NCBI GenBank assembly: GCA_012934845.2
Contig: WNNJ02000249.1
Coordinates: 44,643-108,642 of the forward strand
Reading direction: 5' to 3'
DNA length: 64,000 nucleotides
DNA from: Pomphorhynchus laevis
Lineage: Eukaryota > Acanthocephala > Palaeacanthocephala > Echinorhynchida > Pomphorhynchidae
Shown: piece after piece, positions 43,901 through 55,350 of the stretch
How the letters are laid out: each line of letters starts with the position of its first letter
How positions within the stretch are numbered: the first letter of the stretch is position 1
Program-made: the position numbers and the translations under genes
Notes under the pieces: generated by a model
Told to the model about the DNA's origin: nothing
Database searches by the model: none
What the model saw: only the letters and a program-made list of their open reading frames with translations

Positions 43901-44531
43901 CTCACGAAAGGTTTCTGAGATTCCAAGGCTGTTCCTATACTGGATGGATTATTCCGACATGGCTATTTTCTTCAGGTTCCTTGCTATTTAAAAAACAAAA
44001 TCGCACGAGTAAGTACGATCTTTTAGTGGAGAGTGTCGATATCATTAAAGCCAGTCCATATTACGCCCTCGTCCGCTTAAGTGATGGACGCGAATCGACA
44101 GTGTCTACTAAACAACTTGCTCCGTGTATCGATGATAATGGACCATGTGATATGTTTCATGGTAGGGTTCATAACTATATAGACGCGTTTAATACGGATA
44201 AAGGGACATACACGGAAAGGAACGAAATTCAACTAAGTACCAGTTAATCCGATCAACAAGGAATTCACTATATGTACTCCAGACAATCAACATACTGAGC
44301 AGTTGGTCGAAGGTCATCATGATACAAGTGATCACCAGTTCAATTTGAATAAGAATGTCCAAGATACGATCGACCATAGGAATCCAGAGGAACATGATGG
44401 AGACGAATTACACGATGATATATCAACCACATCTAGACAAACGGACTCGAATGTCGATGTATTTCACAGCAACAGAAGACGACGACAAAGACCCAAGTAT
44501 TTGAATGACTACGTAGTGGGAAGAATGACAT

Positions 44532-44594
44532 ATGTTATGAACACTAACTTATTATTCTGTTTTGTAGATTGTTTAATAAAGCTCCTGTTAGTAC
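44532..44594 (+). repeat. Terminal direct repeat of the LTR element, right
   Basis: Matches 39561-39623 with three or so differences. Directly after it the LINE sequence resumes within about 15 bases. Confidence 0.65.
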
Positions 44595-46089
44595 AGTTAG
44601 ATTAGTAGTATAGGCCCTAATAAAGTTTTAGAGAAGTCACTATCCCTACAGAACTATGGAGTTACTCAATCTCCCCCAACCATTCGCGCCTTGGAATGAA
44701 TTCATGATTAGGGACTTATCTGTTACAGATATCCTTAACTCTTTGAGGGGTCACTTCCGGGCACCTCCAGATTCCACTCTCCATTCAGATCTGTCAGCTT
44801 TTGTCAGACAGTCAGAAAAAGGAGTTCGCTATTACGCTGATTTTAACCGCCCCTCCGATGTTTCCGGTATCAACATCAGCCGGGGAATATTGTTACCCAA
44901 AAAGAAATCGATTTCATGTCCTAAAAGACTTGCAACCAATTTCCATTCAAAACTCCCTCATCTACAAAAAAGCGCTTGCTCATAAAATCCACGACCATCT
45001 AAGTAAGCTTAACTTAATCTCACAAAGTTTTCATGGGTTTGTCAAAGATCGATCGGTCCATTAGGCAGTTGGTAAGGTGCACCGGTTATGTAAAGATAAT
45101 AGCCATTGGCTCGTCGTGAATGTTTTCCTTGATTTTTCCGCTGCATTTGACCGCATTTCCATTCCCTTTGTTTTCTTTTCTCGTAGGTCCCTCGGGTTGC
45201 CTGCGAGAATTGCTAACAGGGTGCAGATACGACTGTACACCAAGCGGTTCTTTTATGAAGACGGCCGGGATGCACGTCAGTTATACCCTATTACAGGTTT
45301 GCATCCAGGTTCCCCACTTTCTCCTATCTTATATCTTGTTGATTCCATTGTAATATTCAAAACATTTAAACGGGACCAACATCTAGTGGTATACGATGAT
45401 AATACCACATCCCTGTTTTCTGAACGCAGGTATAAAGATGTAGTCTCTGACATCAACCGCTTCTTTTTAAGATTAAAAGACCAATTACCATCATCCAATC
45501 TTATTCTTAACTCCTTAAATCGCAGATGGTTGTCTTTAATGGAGCCTCTGCAACAAAGAAAAAATAAAGAGATTGGCACTCTCAGCTATCTCCTTCATTT
45601 GCAGAATCAGCCACTCCCAGTCTTCACAGATTGAGTATGATACCTCGGGTTTACCATTACTATTTAATGGTCGACCGAATCATATTTAAATCGATTCAAA
45701 AGTGTCCTGAAGAGAGCCAGATGGGCCATGAAACGGGCCTAGCATCTATGATTTAGAGGGAGTTTTCAGATGCGCTTATGATGTATCTTGGCAATTTCGA
45801 GATTAGTGATCTATTCTAGAGGACGTCTACTGAGCAAAGACTAAGGTTTCTCAAGCTCCTAATCTCGCGATTACCTAGCATTATCCGCCTCGACTAGATT
45901 CTCACGTATGTATAAGAGATACACTAAGTGGTTTAGACCTAAGGCGGCGCACTGGTGTAAGCTGAAGGTATTTAATTCCCCTGGTCAGCTTTAATGAAGA
46001 CTTGGAGACTATTATTATTAGTATACAACAGCCGATGAGCGGTGGCTCGTTTGGCTGGATCTCAATGTAAAAAAGTACAATGTCAGTAA

Positions 46090-49000
46090 AACAAAAAAAA
46101 TGCAAATCAGGTTCGACTTCCTATGAGAGCGATACACTGTTCAGCGCACGCCGAAATTCTCGGATGTTCCGGCATTCAATTGCAGATGACGGGAGTCTGT
46201 TCCAACTGTTTATTACTCGATCTCTGATATCCTGATAGTGTCGATGGACTTTTCTACGATGTTTGAGCGTTAGTCGATGTCCACGTAATTTCTCGGAGTT
46301 GCGTAGGCAAAACATTAAGTTGAGGGGATAAGTGGGCGATAAAATTGCCCTCCATACAAGCATAAGATCAGCTTTTACCAAACTTTCACAAACCGTTGAA
46401 ACACCTAGGATTTCTAACTTCTGGTCAAACGGCAGGTCTTTGACAGTGGGAACAAGACGGGTAGCCGACCGGAGAATTGATTCGTAAGCCACAATTTTTT
46501 GCACAGATGTGGATACGCTGCGGGAGATGCGTATAGCATTCGAGATTCGATGAGGGCCTTGTATATTATTCTGAAGCTACATGCCTCTAGTGATCCAAAA
46601 GATCGCTTAATGATGCCAATAGTACGACGGCAATTGGCCGAAACTTTATTTACGTGAGCGCTCATATCGAGCGTATTAAGCGTAGATACCCCTAAATCAT
46701 CGATTTTATCTGTAGAATCAATCGACATGTTTCCAATTTTATAAGAGTAACGAATGTCTGGGGAGCCGATCCGCATATGTCCACATTTAGTCGCATTTAT
46801 CATCAGCCCATTAGATATACACCATTTATTTATGGAATCCAGGTCTTTTTGAAGAGCGCTAACATCGGAATCATCAATGATTCGCCTCCAAACCTTAATA
46901 TCATCTGCGTAGGTAACACATTCCGACGTCAAGTTGTTTGTAATATCATTTACATATATATTAAAGAGAGTCGGACTAATGGCCGATCCCTGCGGAACGC
47001 CTGTCTTATCATTGAGTAACCAGAAAGATAATGGCTTATGCGTACTGCAAACGAGCGGTTGCTTACGAATGATTGAATCCAGCGTAACAAAGAGCCCCGT
47101 ACACCAATGTTAGATAATTTGTTTACTAGCAAATTGGGAATAACTCTATCGAATGCTTTCGATAAGTCTATAAATATCACATCTACTTTGGAACCACTCC
47201 TCGTCGAATCCACCCAGCTTGCTCTCGCTTTTACAAGGTTCGTTACCGTTGAGCGATTTGGCCTAAATCCATGCTGACTGGGGCTGAGGCGATTGTTAGC
47301 TTCAATGAAAGCGCTAAGGTGACGAAGAATCAATTTTTCTAATACCTTACAAGCTACAGATGTGAGACTGATGGGACGGTAGTTGGAAACCTGGGATTTA
47401 TCCCCTTTCTTGAAAATTGGACGTACAATAGCCTTAGTCCAATCAGATGGTAGATAACCTGTGTTTAGTGAACTTCTAAAAATAGAAGCTAAGGGAACGT
47501 ATATTGCATGGGCCAATTCCTTTAAGAGTATTGGAGGTATATGGTCAGGACCTGACGCGGCGTTGCGGGGTAATTTAAGTAGCTCGTGCAGTACCTCTTC
47601 ATCGTTAAATTCAATGTTAGATATAACTACTCTAGGTATAAGTACATTGTGTTTAGTTTGAATTATACCATCGGGGATCGACACTCTATCTTCTTTGATA
47701 GCGAAATAGTCCATAAAATGGGCAGCTACATCAGTTGTGGAGGTCAAGAGTGACCCATTGTCGGCCACTAGGTATGAACAATCTGTCGAGTGTATAGGAC
47801 GTGGAAGTATGCTTTTGAAAGCCACCCAAGGATTGTTATGAGTGGAGCGGCATATATTTGAGATGAAACTGCGTTTTTTCTGTTTTTTTTTCAGAATAGA
47901 AACCGTATTCCTGCAATGACGGTAGTGTTCAAAAAAAGTTCCCCTTTTTTGTACGCATGGAAACATCTATCACGGTGTTTGATTAGAGCAAGCAATTCCG
48001 CATATAACCATTTCGGATGTAGTTTTCGTGTACGATTCTGACGTATCGGAGCAAAATAGTCGAGAACACAATGTAATGTGGTCTTAAAGTGATCCCAAGC
48101 TTCTTGAATGCCTGCTTTCGATGGGTCGGGCCAATACATACAGGAAATTATACTGCGCACGACATCATAGTCGATCTTAAAAGGATTCGACGTTTTAAAC
48201 GTTTCGACATATGGTCCGAGTGCGTTAAATTCTATTGAGATGGTAGAGTGATCGCTTGATCCTAGCGGAGGTCCGTATTTGACGTTTTTTATCAGATACG
48301 TTTCACTCGAAAAGCAGAGGTCAAGAATTGAGGAGTTATTACCCCTGTGACGAGTATCTCTGTGAAGATGTTGGACTAAATGTGGATCATTTATCGTGTT
48401 TAAAAGCAGTAATGATTCGGGATCACATCCAGTAAGAGGAACGTAATCTATCCAATCAATTCGCGGCATGTTAAAGTCTCCTAATAAAATAACTTTTTGA
48501 CCCTTGAATGTATTTTCAGTTATTGAGGATATAATCGACCCGGTTGGAGCGAATGGGGGCGATAGAAGACACCTAGAGAGAAAAATATGTTTTTATGGTC
48601 TGTTACAGAAACCCAAGCGTATTCACAAAGACTTGATTCATCGCACTCAATTGACATAACACGAGTTGTAAGAACTTCTCTAGCATATATGATCACTCCG
48701 CCACCACGGCAAATTTGCCGATCTGCCCGGATTATGGCGTACCCATTGATGGAAATTTCTGAATCTATGATGTGTGGTTTTAACCACGACTCTGTAAAAA
48801 CAAGTATTTCAAATGAGGTGCTGTTAACCAGAGTGAGAATTTCGTCCATTTTATTGATGAGACTTAAGACATTCGAATATAAGACCCGGAAGGCATGTGT
48901 GGAGTGTACTGGGTCGGAATACTCGTATCTCTTTTCGACATTTACTGTCACTTCTTGGGTAGTTTCGTTGCGACACAAAGACTTCGCAGCTCCCCGATGT

Positions 49001-50000
49001 TTCCACCGTTGCCAATGGAACGAATCCAGAAACGAGTTGAAGTCCTGCGTCGCACTACACGAAAATTTATGACGGTGAGGTTACTTTCGCCGTTAGCTAC
49101 TCTGTTACTAAGTTCGCTCTTTGCTTGTTTCAGTCGAGTTCTGTCCTCGATCGAAAGATCTCTGCGAATGATCAATCCAGTACCTGCAAGATGATAACCG
49201 TATTTTAAAGCTAATGTACACATATCGGGCGTTGCTAATATGACCTTTAGAAGGCGTGGACTGTTATCTGATATTATTTTCCCCAGTCTATAAAGATGGA
49301 GAACTCTGAATTGCTGCAGCTCAGTAGGGGAACAGGTGTGTAATAGCTCAGAGAAGAAGGATTGTACAGCTTTGACGTCATGCTGCACACGTAAATGGTT
49401 GTTAGTAGCAGATGATTCCCTTATATTAGCTATGATTAGACACTGTGATCTATCATAAGTCCGGCGAATAGGGGCAGTTAATGAGTTGTTTAGGGAGACT
49501 GAATTGGAGTAAGAATTTGTAGATTTAAGTCGCAAGTCAGCTGATTGTAAAGAACTCGGAGGTCCGCTACATGATGTTACAGATACAAACGAATTTGTGA
49601 AATCAGGTGTTTTCTTTTCGTAGCTCGGAGTGTTCTTGTCTAGATCTACACATTTTTCAGGTGAAGTTTGATAAGTCTGTTCAAATGCTGGTGGAGGCTG
49701 TTGTGAATTGCAGTGGGAGATCCTTTCTTGACGCTGTGCAATAACAATTTCTTGACGCTCTTGTGAATTGCAGTGGGAGATCCTTTCTTGACACTGTGCA
49801 ATAACATGAAGAGCTGGCGCCGACTCATCGCCTTTCTCCTCGACAGGTTCAGTTTTATCCAATCGTGCGTCGTTACACACGCAATAACCACAAATAAAAT
49901 GTTTACTTTCATATCTCGCAACGTCAATTTTTTTCATCTTTAAGAGTGTCCAAACTTGAACTCTTTCATTTTGTGTATTCTGTATTTCTGTCTTTTTTTT
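46090..50000 (-). mobile_element. CR1-like LINE, copy 1
   Basis: Two-ORF non-LTR element on the minus strand. ORF1 (49937-48948) is intact. ORF2 begins at 48978, overlapping the ORF1 end by 31 bases, and has the APE nuclease (VLYSNVLSLINKMDEI, VFTESWLKPHI, VNSTSFEIL; then MPRIDWIDYVPLTGCDPESL), RT (NYRPISLTSVACKVLEKLIL, SQHGFRPNRSTVTNLVKA, DVIFIDLSKAFDRVIPNLL, VTYADDIKVWRR) and the C-terminal domain to 46121. At least three frame changes (near 48500, 47930 and 46960) make ORF2 non-functional. It ends near the A/T tract at 46090. Clade call rests on domain style only. Confidence 0.85.
48948..49937 (-). CDS. ORF1 protein of the CR1-like LINE, copy 1
   Basis: 329 codons, open throughout. An N-terminal ICGYCVCND cysteine patch is followed by a variable Gln/Ser-rich region and then a conserved domain (IIANIRESSA, FRVLHLYRLGKI, RLLKVILATPDM, GLIIRRDLSIEDRTRLKQAK, VANGESNLTVINFRVVRRRT) shared with the ORF1 at 55333-56436. 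It is probably an RRM-like RNA-binding module; no CCHC knuckles are present. A 60-bp tandem duplication at 49701-49820 repeats a 20-residue unit containing QERISHCNSQ. Confidence 0.75.
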   Translation of the reverse strand: MKKIDVARYESKHFICGYCVCNDARLDKTEPVEEKGDESAPALHVIAQCQERISHCNSQERQEIVIAQRQERISHCNSQQPPPAFEQTYQTSPEKCVDLDKNTPSYEKKTPDFTNSFVSVTSCSGPPSSLQSADLRLKSTNSYSNSVSLNNSLTAPIRRTYDRSQCLIIANIRESSATNNHLRVQHDVKAVQSFFSELLHTCSPTELQQFRVLHLYRLGKIISDNSPRLLKVILATPDMCTLALKYGYHLAGTGLIIRRDLSIEDRTRLKQAKSELSNRVANGESNLTVINFRVVRRRTSTRFWIRSIGNGGNIGELRSLCVATKLPKK

Positions 50001-50039
50001 ATTAGTTCCACTCTTTTTTGGTAAAAGAATCCATTATTA

Positions 50040-51240
50040 TATCATCGTGGATGTGCGATAAATACAATCTTTGTTCAAAAACTTTGTATTTTCAAAGTAC
50101 ATAATCACATGTCTTCGTGTATAACATTAAAGTATCTGTGGGGGGGGGTTAAAAACGTAATTTTGTACTCATGAGTTTTCGAATACAGCTTGGGTACACT
50201 CCGTATACACCCTGGGTAACAGATAAAACAAAATTAAACGAAACAAGAGTTTTCCGCATTGAGACAATTTAACACAAAAGGTAATGCTTGTTCACAAGCA
50301 TGGACATATTTATTTATCTGAACGATTGTAATAAAGCGCAAATAAAGTTCAGTGGTTGTCAACATGATTTGACCTTTTATAAACCAACATTGATTCCATA
50401 TATTTAGATAGATCTATGCAAATAAATAAAATAAACCTGTTTGAAATTCAAGCGGTTTTATCCAATGTTGAGAAATAAAGACTCAGAATAGTTCAACTTA
50501 TTGGAGAGAATACCACTGATGGTTTTATTCAATAAACCTAGAAACACAGTTATCGGATGAGTGAGTGTATAAATACTCCGTCATCCGTACTATTATAATA
50601 GTAAAAAATCACTTCGGTTTATCTCAATCAGGTCTACTTTTCTCGCTGTCATCATCTCAAATTTTTGCTGTACTAGATGCTTTGCTCAATCAGGTCTACT
50701 TTTCTCACTATCCTCATCTCAAATTTTTTGCTGTATTAGATGCTTTGCTGAATAAAATATTTTCAATATGTATTGGTATTAGTGCTTTTATGGGAATTAA
50801 ATGAAGATTCTGTATAATTATATTTTATTAATTCAAATGGAAAATAATAATGTGAAACATTATTATCAATGAATTTAAATCCAATATAAAGAACTGGATT
50901 CGAAATGAGAACGAATGGTGGTTGCTGCAGTACCCATGGTTCTGATATATATACTGAATGATTTTTTTGATTTTTTTCTTGTATTAATTTGTTTTTTTTT
51001 GTGAGCGGTCAAAACAGCTTTATGGCTATGACCTGTAATAATAAACATTAAAGTAAACTAAACAAACAAAACAACCATAGCAAGAATACAAAATAGGGAT
51101 CAGCGGATCCCTATTACGACTACTTACGACTACTTACGACCTAAGTAGTCGACTACTACAATTACGACTACTTACGACCTAAGTAGTCGTAAATGATTGG
51201 AAGAATATTCAAGAAATAAATTTACGCTCTTTGCGGGCAG
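50040..51240. other. Non-coding stretch with small tandem repeats
   Basis: 50625-50749 is a tandem duplication of a 62-bp unit (CAATCAGGTCTACTTTTCTC to CTGTACTAGATGCTTTGCT), and 51108-51190 is a palindromic patch built from CTACTTACGAC and CTAAGTAGTCG. A run of nine or ten G lies near 50142. No gene recognised; the 79-codon frame 50565-50804 crosses the tandem repeat and is not credible. Confidence 0.45.
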
Positions 51241-51269
51241 TGAGTGTTGATAAACATGAGTGTATCGTT

Positions 51270-51550
51270 TTAAATACTAGCAATAGTCCGCCATCATCAC
51301 ATCGTGCCGACATCTTTGGCAAAGAGTTTCCATCTCCTTGAAATCCTAATGGAATCATTCACCTTGTTCGTCGCTGACGTTTCCAAGATTTTCAGGAAAT
51401 CGATCGAGATGACTGAATATAAAATGCATTTTGATGCTCATATTTGCGCTAATGTCGTGATATATTGATATCAAGTTGCCCACAATGTCTTTATAGTTGT
51501 CACTCTTGTGTTTCCCGAGAAAATTTTAAGAACGGTGTTACACGAACATA
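51270..51550 (-). pseudogene. Relic of a repeat-associated protein of unknown function
   Basis: The minus-strand frame reads NYKDIVGNLISIYHDISANM, SIKMHFIFSHLDRFPENLGN, VSDEQGE, then after a small shift DFKEMETL. I recall a similar segment (MS.K.HFL.SHLD.FPENLG..SDE.GERFHQDI..ME) in predicted proteins that are multicopy in arthropod and cnidarian genomes. I do not know which element family encodes it. About 80 codons remain with frame breaks. Confidence 0.4.
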
Positions 51551-51559
51551 TTTCTCTAA

Positions 51560-52430
51560 AAGATTTTTCTCTTTCAGTCGGGAAGTCAGCAGTTCTACAA
51601 AATTCTGAACATTATATATAATACATTATATTATATATATCACTTGCATCGTACGTAATATATCAGATGCATATATATCACTTACATCGTACATATATGA
51701 CCAACACCTGATAACTCAAATAACTTCAACTTTACCAAAAGCCTGCTCTTAATAAAAGCCTAAAAATATTAAATTATTTTTAGGCGTCCTGAAAAGCCTA
51801 TTAGGATCCTATGCATTTCGGTTCAGTACACTTTAGGTCGTATTCCAAATGCTAAGATATTGCGTTTAACACCTATCTTATGCCATTTCTAAAAACCCGC
51901 TTTTATCGAAAATAACGAAAATTATAAATGAAATAACCGTTATACAAATTTTCACACAGGAACGACTTCTTTTTTAAACTATTGATCATGTCTGTTAAAT
52001 ATCTAACTCAAACTTTGTCCGTTACTGACATGGACATTTCAAAAACGTTTTTTTTCGTAAAGAATCTCTGACAATTAGTGTTGAGATCATCGGTGTATAT
52101 AATGGAAATTTCCTACATTTTTCAATTATTTATGCAATTGTAGATTGATGAAAAATTCGGTGCTCGTTATTTCTTTCATTTTTATTTCTATTTCTTTTTT
52201 GTTATCTGAAAAACATGATTAATTTATCAATGATAATTTACAATCCTCACCCATATTAATAAATTTCCTATAAAATTTAAAAATAGATTTAGTTAATTTG
52301 TTAGTTTGTTTAAATATTAATACTTAAATTTATTTATTAATTAATTGGTATTTTATTAGTTTAAAGTATTTTCATAGCAATTGTTTATTTAACGCTAGAT
52401 AATATAATTAAATTATATTATTATTAAATA
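51560..52430. other. AT-rich DNA, nothing recognised
   Basis: A TATATA-rich patch at 51610-51690 contains a short repeat (ATATATCACTTGCATCGTACGT / ATATATCACTTACATCGTACAT). No frame, RNA gene or element terminus seen. Confidence 0.4.
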
Positions 52431-52961
52431 CAACAGCAGCAAAAGAGCGTAGAGCTCGTACAGGCTGGGTACAGGGTTAAAAAATATCAATGAAAATCCG
52501 ATTGTTTTAAGTTAGTACATTCTTCAGATTTCTCTTGAAGGACAAAATACTGGAGGCCGAAACCACTTGACTTGGTAGCTTATTCCAGCTTTTCCACGTT
52601 CGGTTGACAATTGTGTTAAATCTTCTTCGTGGACGAATGTGCGTCTTTAACGTGAGGTGATGTCCCCTCAATCTGTTTGAATTTCGAAGTTCGAACAGTT
52701 TGCGACAAACATGTTCCCTCTGCCCTTTTTGAACATTAAGCGCTGTCCACACAAACATTAAATCAGATGACTTTAAAGATTTATTCACTGTGGTCACACC
52801 AAGTGCGTGAAGTCGAAAAATGAATGAGAGCTTGCGTTGGCTGGGTACAAGATGTGTGGCCTTGCGTAATATGGATTCGTACAGGTTCATCTCTGTCGTA
52901 GTTTGAGGGTGACAGGCAGGTGAAGCGTATCTCATTAAAGATAAGACATAAGCATTGTAAA

Positions 52962-54566
52962 TTAACTTAAAACTGGATGCGTCAAGCTGGCAATGGTCCT
53001 TCTAATAAGTCCTAAAATTCGACGGCATTTAGCAACTGTGTGACTGGTATGTGGGATGGTCGATAAGCTTCTATTTACGATCACTCCAAGGTCTTGAAAT
53101 TGGAGAACTGTTTCAATTTCTCTTCCGTCAATGGTATATGATGAATTGATGTGTAGATGTCCGATGCGCATATGTTTTGACTTATCGGGGTTTAATATCA
53201 GTCCCCGTTGATTACACCATACCTTAATATTATCAATGTCTCTCTGGAGTATCATTGGATCTCGGCTATCGATTATTGGTCGCCAAATTTTCAAGTCGTC
53301 GGCATATAAATCACATGGACTCGAAATAGCTGTAGTAAGCTCGTTGATGTAAATAATGAAGAACAATGGACTGAGTACCGATCCCTGAGGAACACCGCGT
53401 CCAGGATTTCTTGTTTTTGACATTTGTTTATTAGCCAATACAGTAATCTTCCGATTTCTAAGGAAGGAGTTAATCCAATTAAGGAGGGTTCCTCTGATGC
53501 CGTACTGTTCCAGCGTAATAAGGAGGACATCATAGTATATCCGATCACATGCTTTGCTGAGGTCGAAAAACAAAACATCAACACTAACTCCAGCCTCGGC
53601 ATATCTGGTCCAATCACTTCTTGCAAGTATGAGGTTTGTGACAGTAGATCTTCCTGGGCGGAAACCATGCTGGTTGTCGCAGAGTACTTGGTTATCTTCT
53701 AGGTGCCCGATGATTCGTTTAAAAAGCAGTTTCTCTAGCACTTTACAAGCAACGCAGGTAAGGCTTATGGGCCGATAGTTGCTTGCTAGATTACGGTCGC
53801 CTTTTTTGTAGAGAGGTCGGATTATAGAACATTTCCAATCTGATGGTATACAGCCTGTTGACAAGGAGAAATCGAATATGGTGTGTAAAGGTTCATATAT
53901 TACTGGTGCAAGTTCCCGAAGAAGAATTGGAGGAATATTGTCTGGTCCTGCCGCAATTGATCGTGGTAGCTTTAGAAGTTCGTTAAGAACCTCAAATTTA
54001 TCAAATGGAGTAAATTCGTAACACGGATATTGAGCAGTGGAGAATCTGGGGCAATACTGACAGGTAGGACTCTCTAGCGTGAATTGATCTAGGAAAATAT
54101 TGGCAATTGCTTTGTCATCAGATGTGAGCTCACCGGTTTCCATAAATATAGAGTTAATCTCAGACGTAGTTGATTTTAATGAGCTGATATGTTTGAACAA
54201 TTTACTGGGATATCTTTTTGATGATAGACAAAGATTGGAAACGAAGCACCTGCGTTTCTGACGTTTGAGTGCCGTAACTTGATTTCGCAATTCCTTGTAA
54301 TCGGTCCAAGAACAATTCTGTTCTTTGAATTTTTTGTAAATTTTGTCTCTTGTCTTAATAATTTGTTTAATCTGCGAGTCAAACCAAATGGGAGTTTTGT
54401 GGGATGTGCGCTGACGTTTTAAAGGGGAGAAGTAATTTAGAGCATTGATCAAAGTAGATTTGAAATTTTCCCAGCACTGATCTATGCCAATTTCATATGG
54501 ATTAGGCCATTGAATGTTTCGAATAGCTTGCGTCATACTTGCGAAATTCGCTTTGAAGGGATTCAA
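52962..54566 (-). CDS. Reverse transcriptase of CR1-like LINE, copy 2
   Basis: 534 codons without a stop. All RT blocks are present in order, including the catalytic aspartate of FFDLSKACD and the YADD box (LYADDLKIW), so the palm is chemically plausible; FDLSKACD has cysteine where relatives have phenylalanine. The frame lacks its nuclease, which lies just upstream in another frame, and its extreme C terminus. Confidence 0.88.
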   Translation of the reverse strand: MNPFKANFASMTQAIRNIQWPNPYEIGIDQCWENFKSTLINALNYFSPLKRQRTSHKTPIWFDSQIKQIIKTRDKIYKKFKEQNCSWTDYKELRNQVTALKRQKRRCFVSNLCLSSKRYPSKLFKHISSLKSTTSEINSIFMETGELTSDDKAIANIFLDQFTLESPTCQYCPRFSTAQYPCYEFTPFDKFEVLNELLKLPRSIAAGPDNIPPILLRELAPVIYEPLHTIFDFSLSTGCIPSDWKCSIIRPLYKKGDRNLASNYRPISLTCVACKVLEKLLFKRIIGHLEDNQVLCDNQHGFRPGRSTVTNLILARSDWTRYAEAGVSVDVLFFDLSKACDRIYYDVLLITLEQYGIRGTLLNWINSFLRNRKITVLANKQMSKTRNPGRGVPQGSVLSPLFFIIYINELTTAISSPCDLYADDLKIWRPIIDSRDPMILQRDIDNIKVWCNQRGLILNPDKSKHMRIGHLHINSSYTIDGREIETVLQFQDLGVIVNRSLSTIPHTSHTVAKCRRILGLIRRTIASLTHPVLS

Positions 54567-55350
54567 TTCGGGTTTTGCCGAGGGGGCTGTTTTAAAGAGA
54601 CTGACAGAAAGCGCCAGCCTAATGACACAATGATCACTGTGGCCAATAGGGGGCTGAGAGAGATTTCATCAATTGTGGGTTCCCCTCGTGATAAGCAGAG
54701 GTCTAAAATGGCAGATGATTGCTTCCTCCTTCTAGTGGGTTCGTGAATATGCTGGGTTAGATTGAGATCGTTGAACGTATCAAGAAGATTGGATGATTCA
54801 ACATCACAACCATGTGTCGAAGTATATAGGTCCCAATTGACATGAGGCATATTGAAGTCTCCTAGGATAATGATCGGTGATAAGCTTGTTAGGTGATGTC
54901 GTAAAGAGATGCCCATCTTTTCAGTTGCAGAGCGCGGAGATCGGTAAAATAAACCGATTTTTAGTTTCTGTCTATCAGGAGAAGATACTGTTGCCCACAG
55001 ATATTCGTTGTATGAATCATCTGATACAATGCTGTGCTCGATGATGGTTAACGGTTGCTTGACGTATAATATAACTCCACCTCCTTTTGAGGCGGTTCGA
55101 TCCGATCGTATAACAAAGTAGCCTAAGATTGAGATTTCATTATCAGATATATCGTTGTTAAACCAGGTTTCGCTCAATGCTATGATGTTTGTGTTCGTTG
55201 AATTAACGAGACACAATATTTCGTCAAATTTGTTGTACATGCTTAAACAGTTAGAGTACATGATGGAAATATTATTTTGAGAGTAACGGCAGTGGTGTGG
55301 TGTCGCTGTTGGTGTTGAAATTGGATTGATGTTTACGTGGTGGATGCACG
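54563..55350 (-). CDS. APE-type endonuclease of CR1-like LINE, copy 2
   Basis: First ATG at 55261, but the frame is open further upstream, through NPISTPTATPHHCRYSQNN, towards the end of ORF1. The nuclease cuts the target to prime reverse transcription. Catalytic blocks seen: ALSETWF (E), GGGVILYVK, GLFYRSP, GDFNMPHVNW (D..N). The last block with the SDH histidine is out of frame after a one-base change near 54640. Confidence 0.8.

Larger units (their letters stand above)
39561..44594 (+). mobile_element. Fossil Ty3/Gypsy-type LTR retrotransposon (CsRN1-like) inside the LINE
   Basis: A 63-bp direct repeat (ATGTTATGAACACTAA to GCTC..GTTAGTAC) lies at 39561-39623 and 44532-44594 and marks the ends; it may be only part of the original LTRs. 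Between them, in plus orientation: gag end with double zinc knuckle (CNGCGKVGHFSKVC), retropepsin (ALFDTGSSENFID), reverse transcriptase (GKFDLQSAYHQLPVHPDE and the YLDDVIV box), RNase H, and integrase (CHPGITRLTHFV, MSIDFKGPITS, HSDRGTSF, STHYNPTGNSQVD). The order protease-RT-RNaseH-integrase is Ty3/Gypsy; the gag style recalls the CsRN1 group. It is broken, with roughly half a dozen or more interruptions, and SINE copies occupy its 5' part. Moderately old: motifs are easy to read and the end repeats differ by only a few bases. Confidence 0.8.
38757..46080 (+). mobile_element. Jockey/I-like LINE, copy 2, split by an LTR element
   Basis: Plus-strand sister of copy 1, head to head with it. ORF1 lies at about 38757-39451, with zinc knuckles CHCWGHLGLGC and CGICSSTEYGHPASC. 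ORF2 is largely deleted before 39480; the stretch 39480-39560 matches copy 1 at 36440-36540, and after the LTR element the match resumes at about 44600 (CCCTAATAAAGTTTTAGAG against the same place in copy 1). RT follows: ISRGILLPKKKS, NVFLDFSAAFDRIS, HPGSPLSPILY, VVYDDNTTSLFSERR (44650-45640), then the C-terminal part to about 45900 and a tail ending in AAAACAAAAAAAA at 46080. The catalytic YADD reads YDDN, another sign of decay. Confidence 0.75.
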
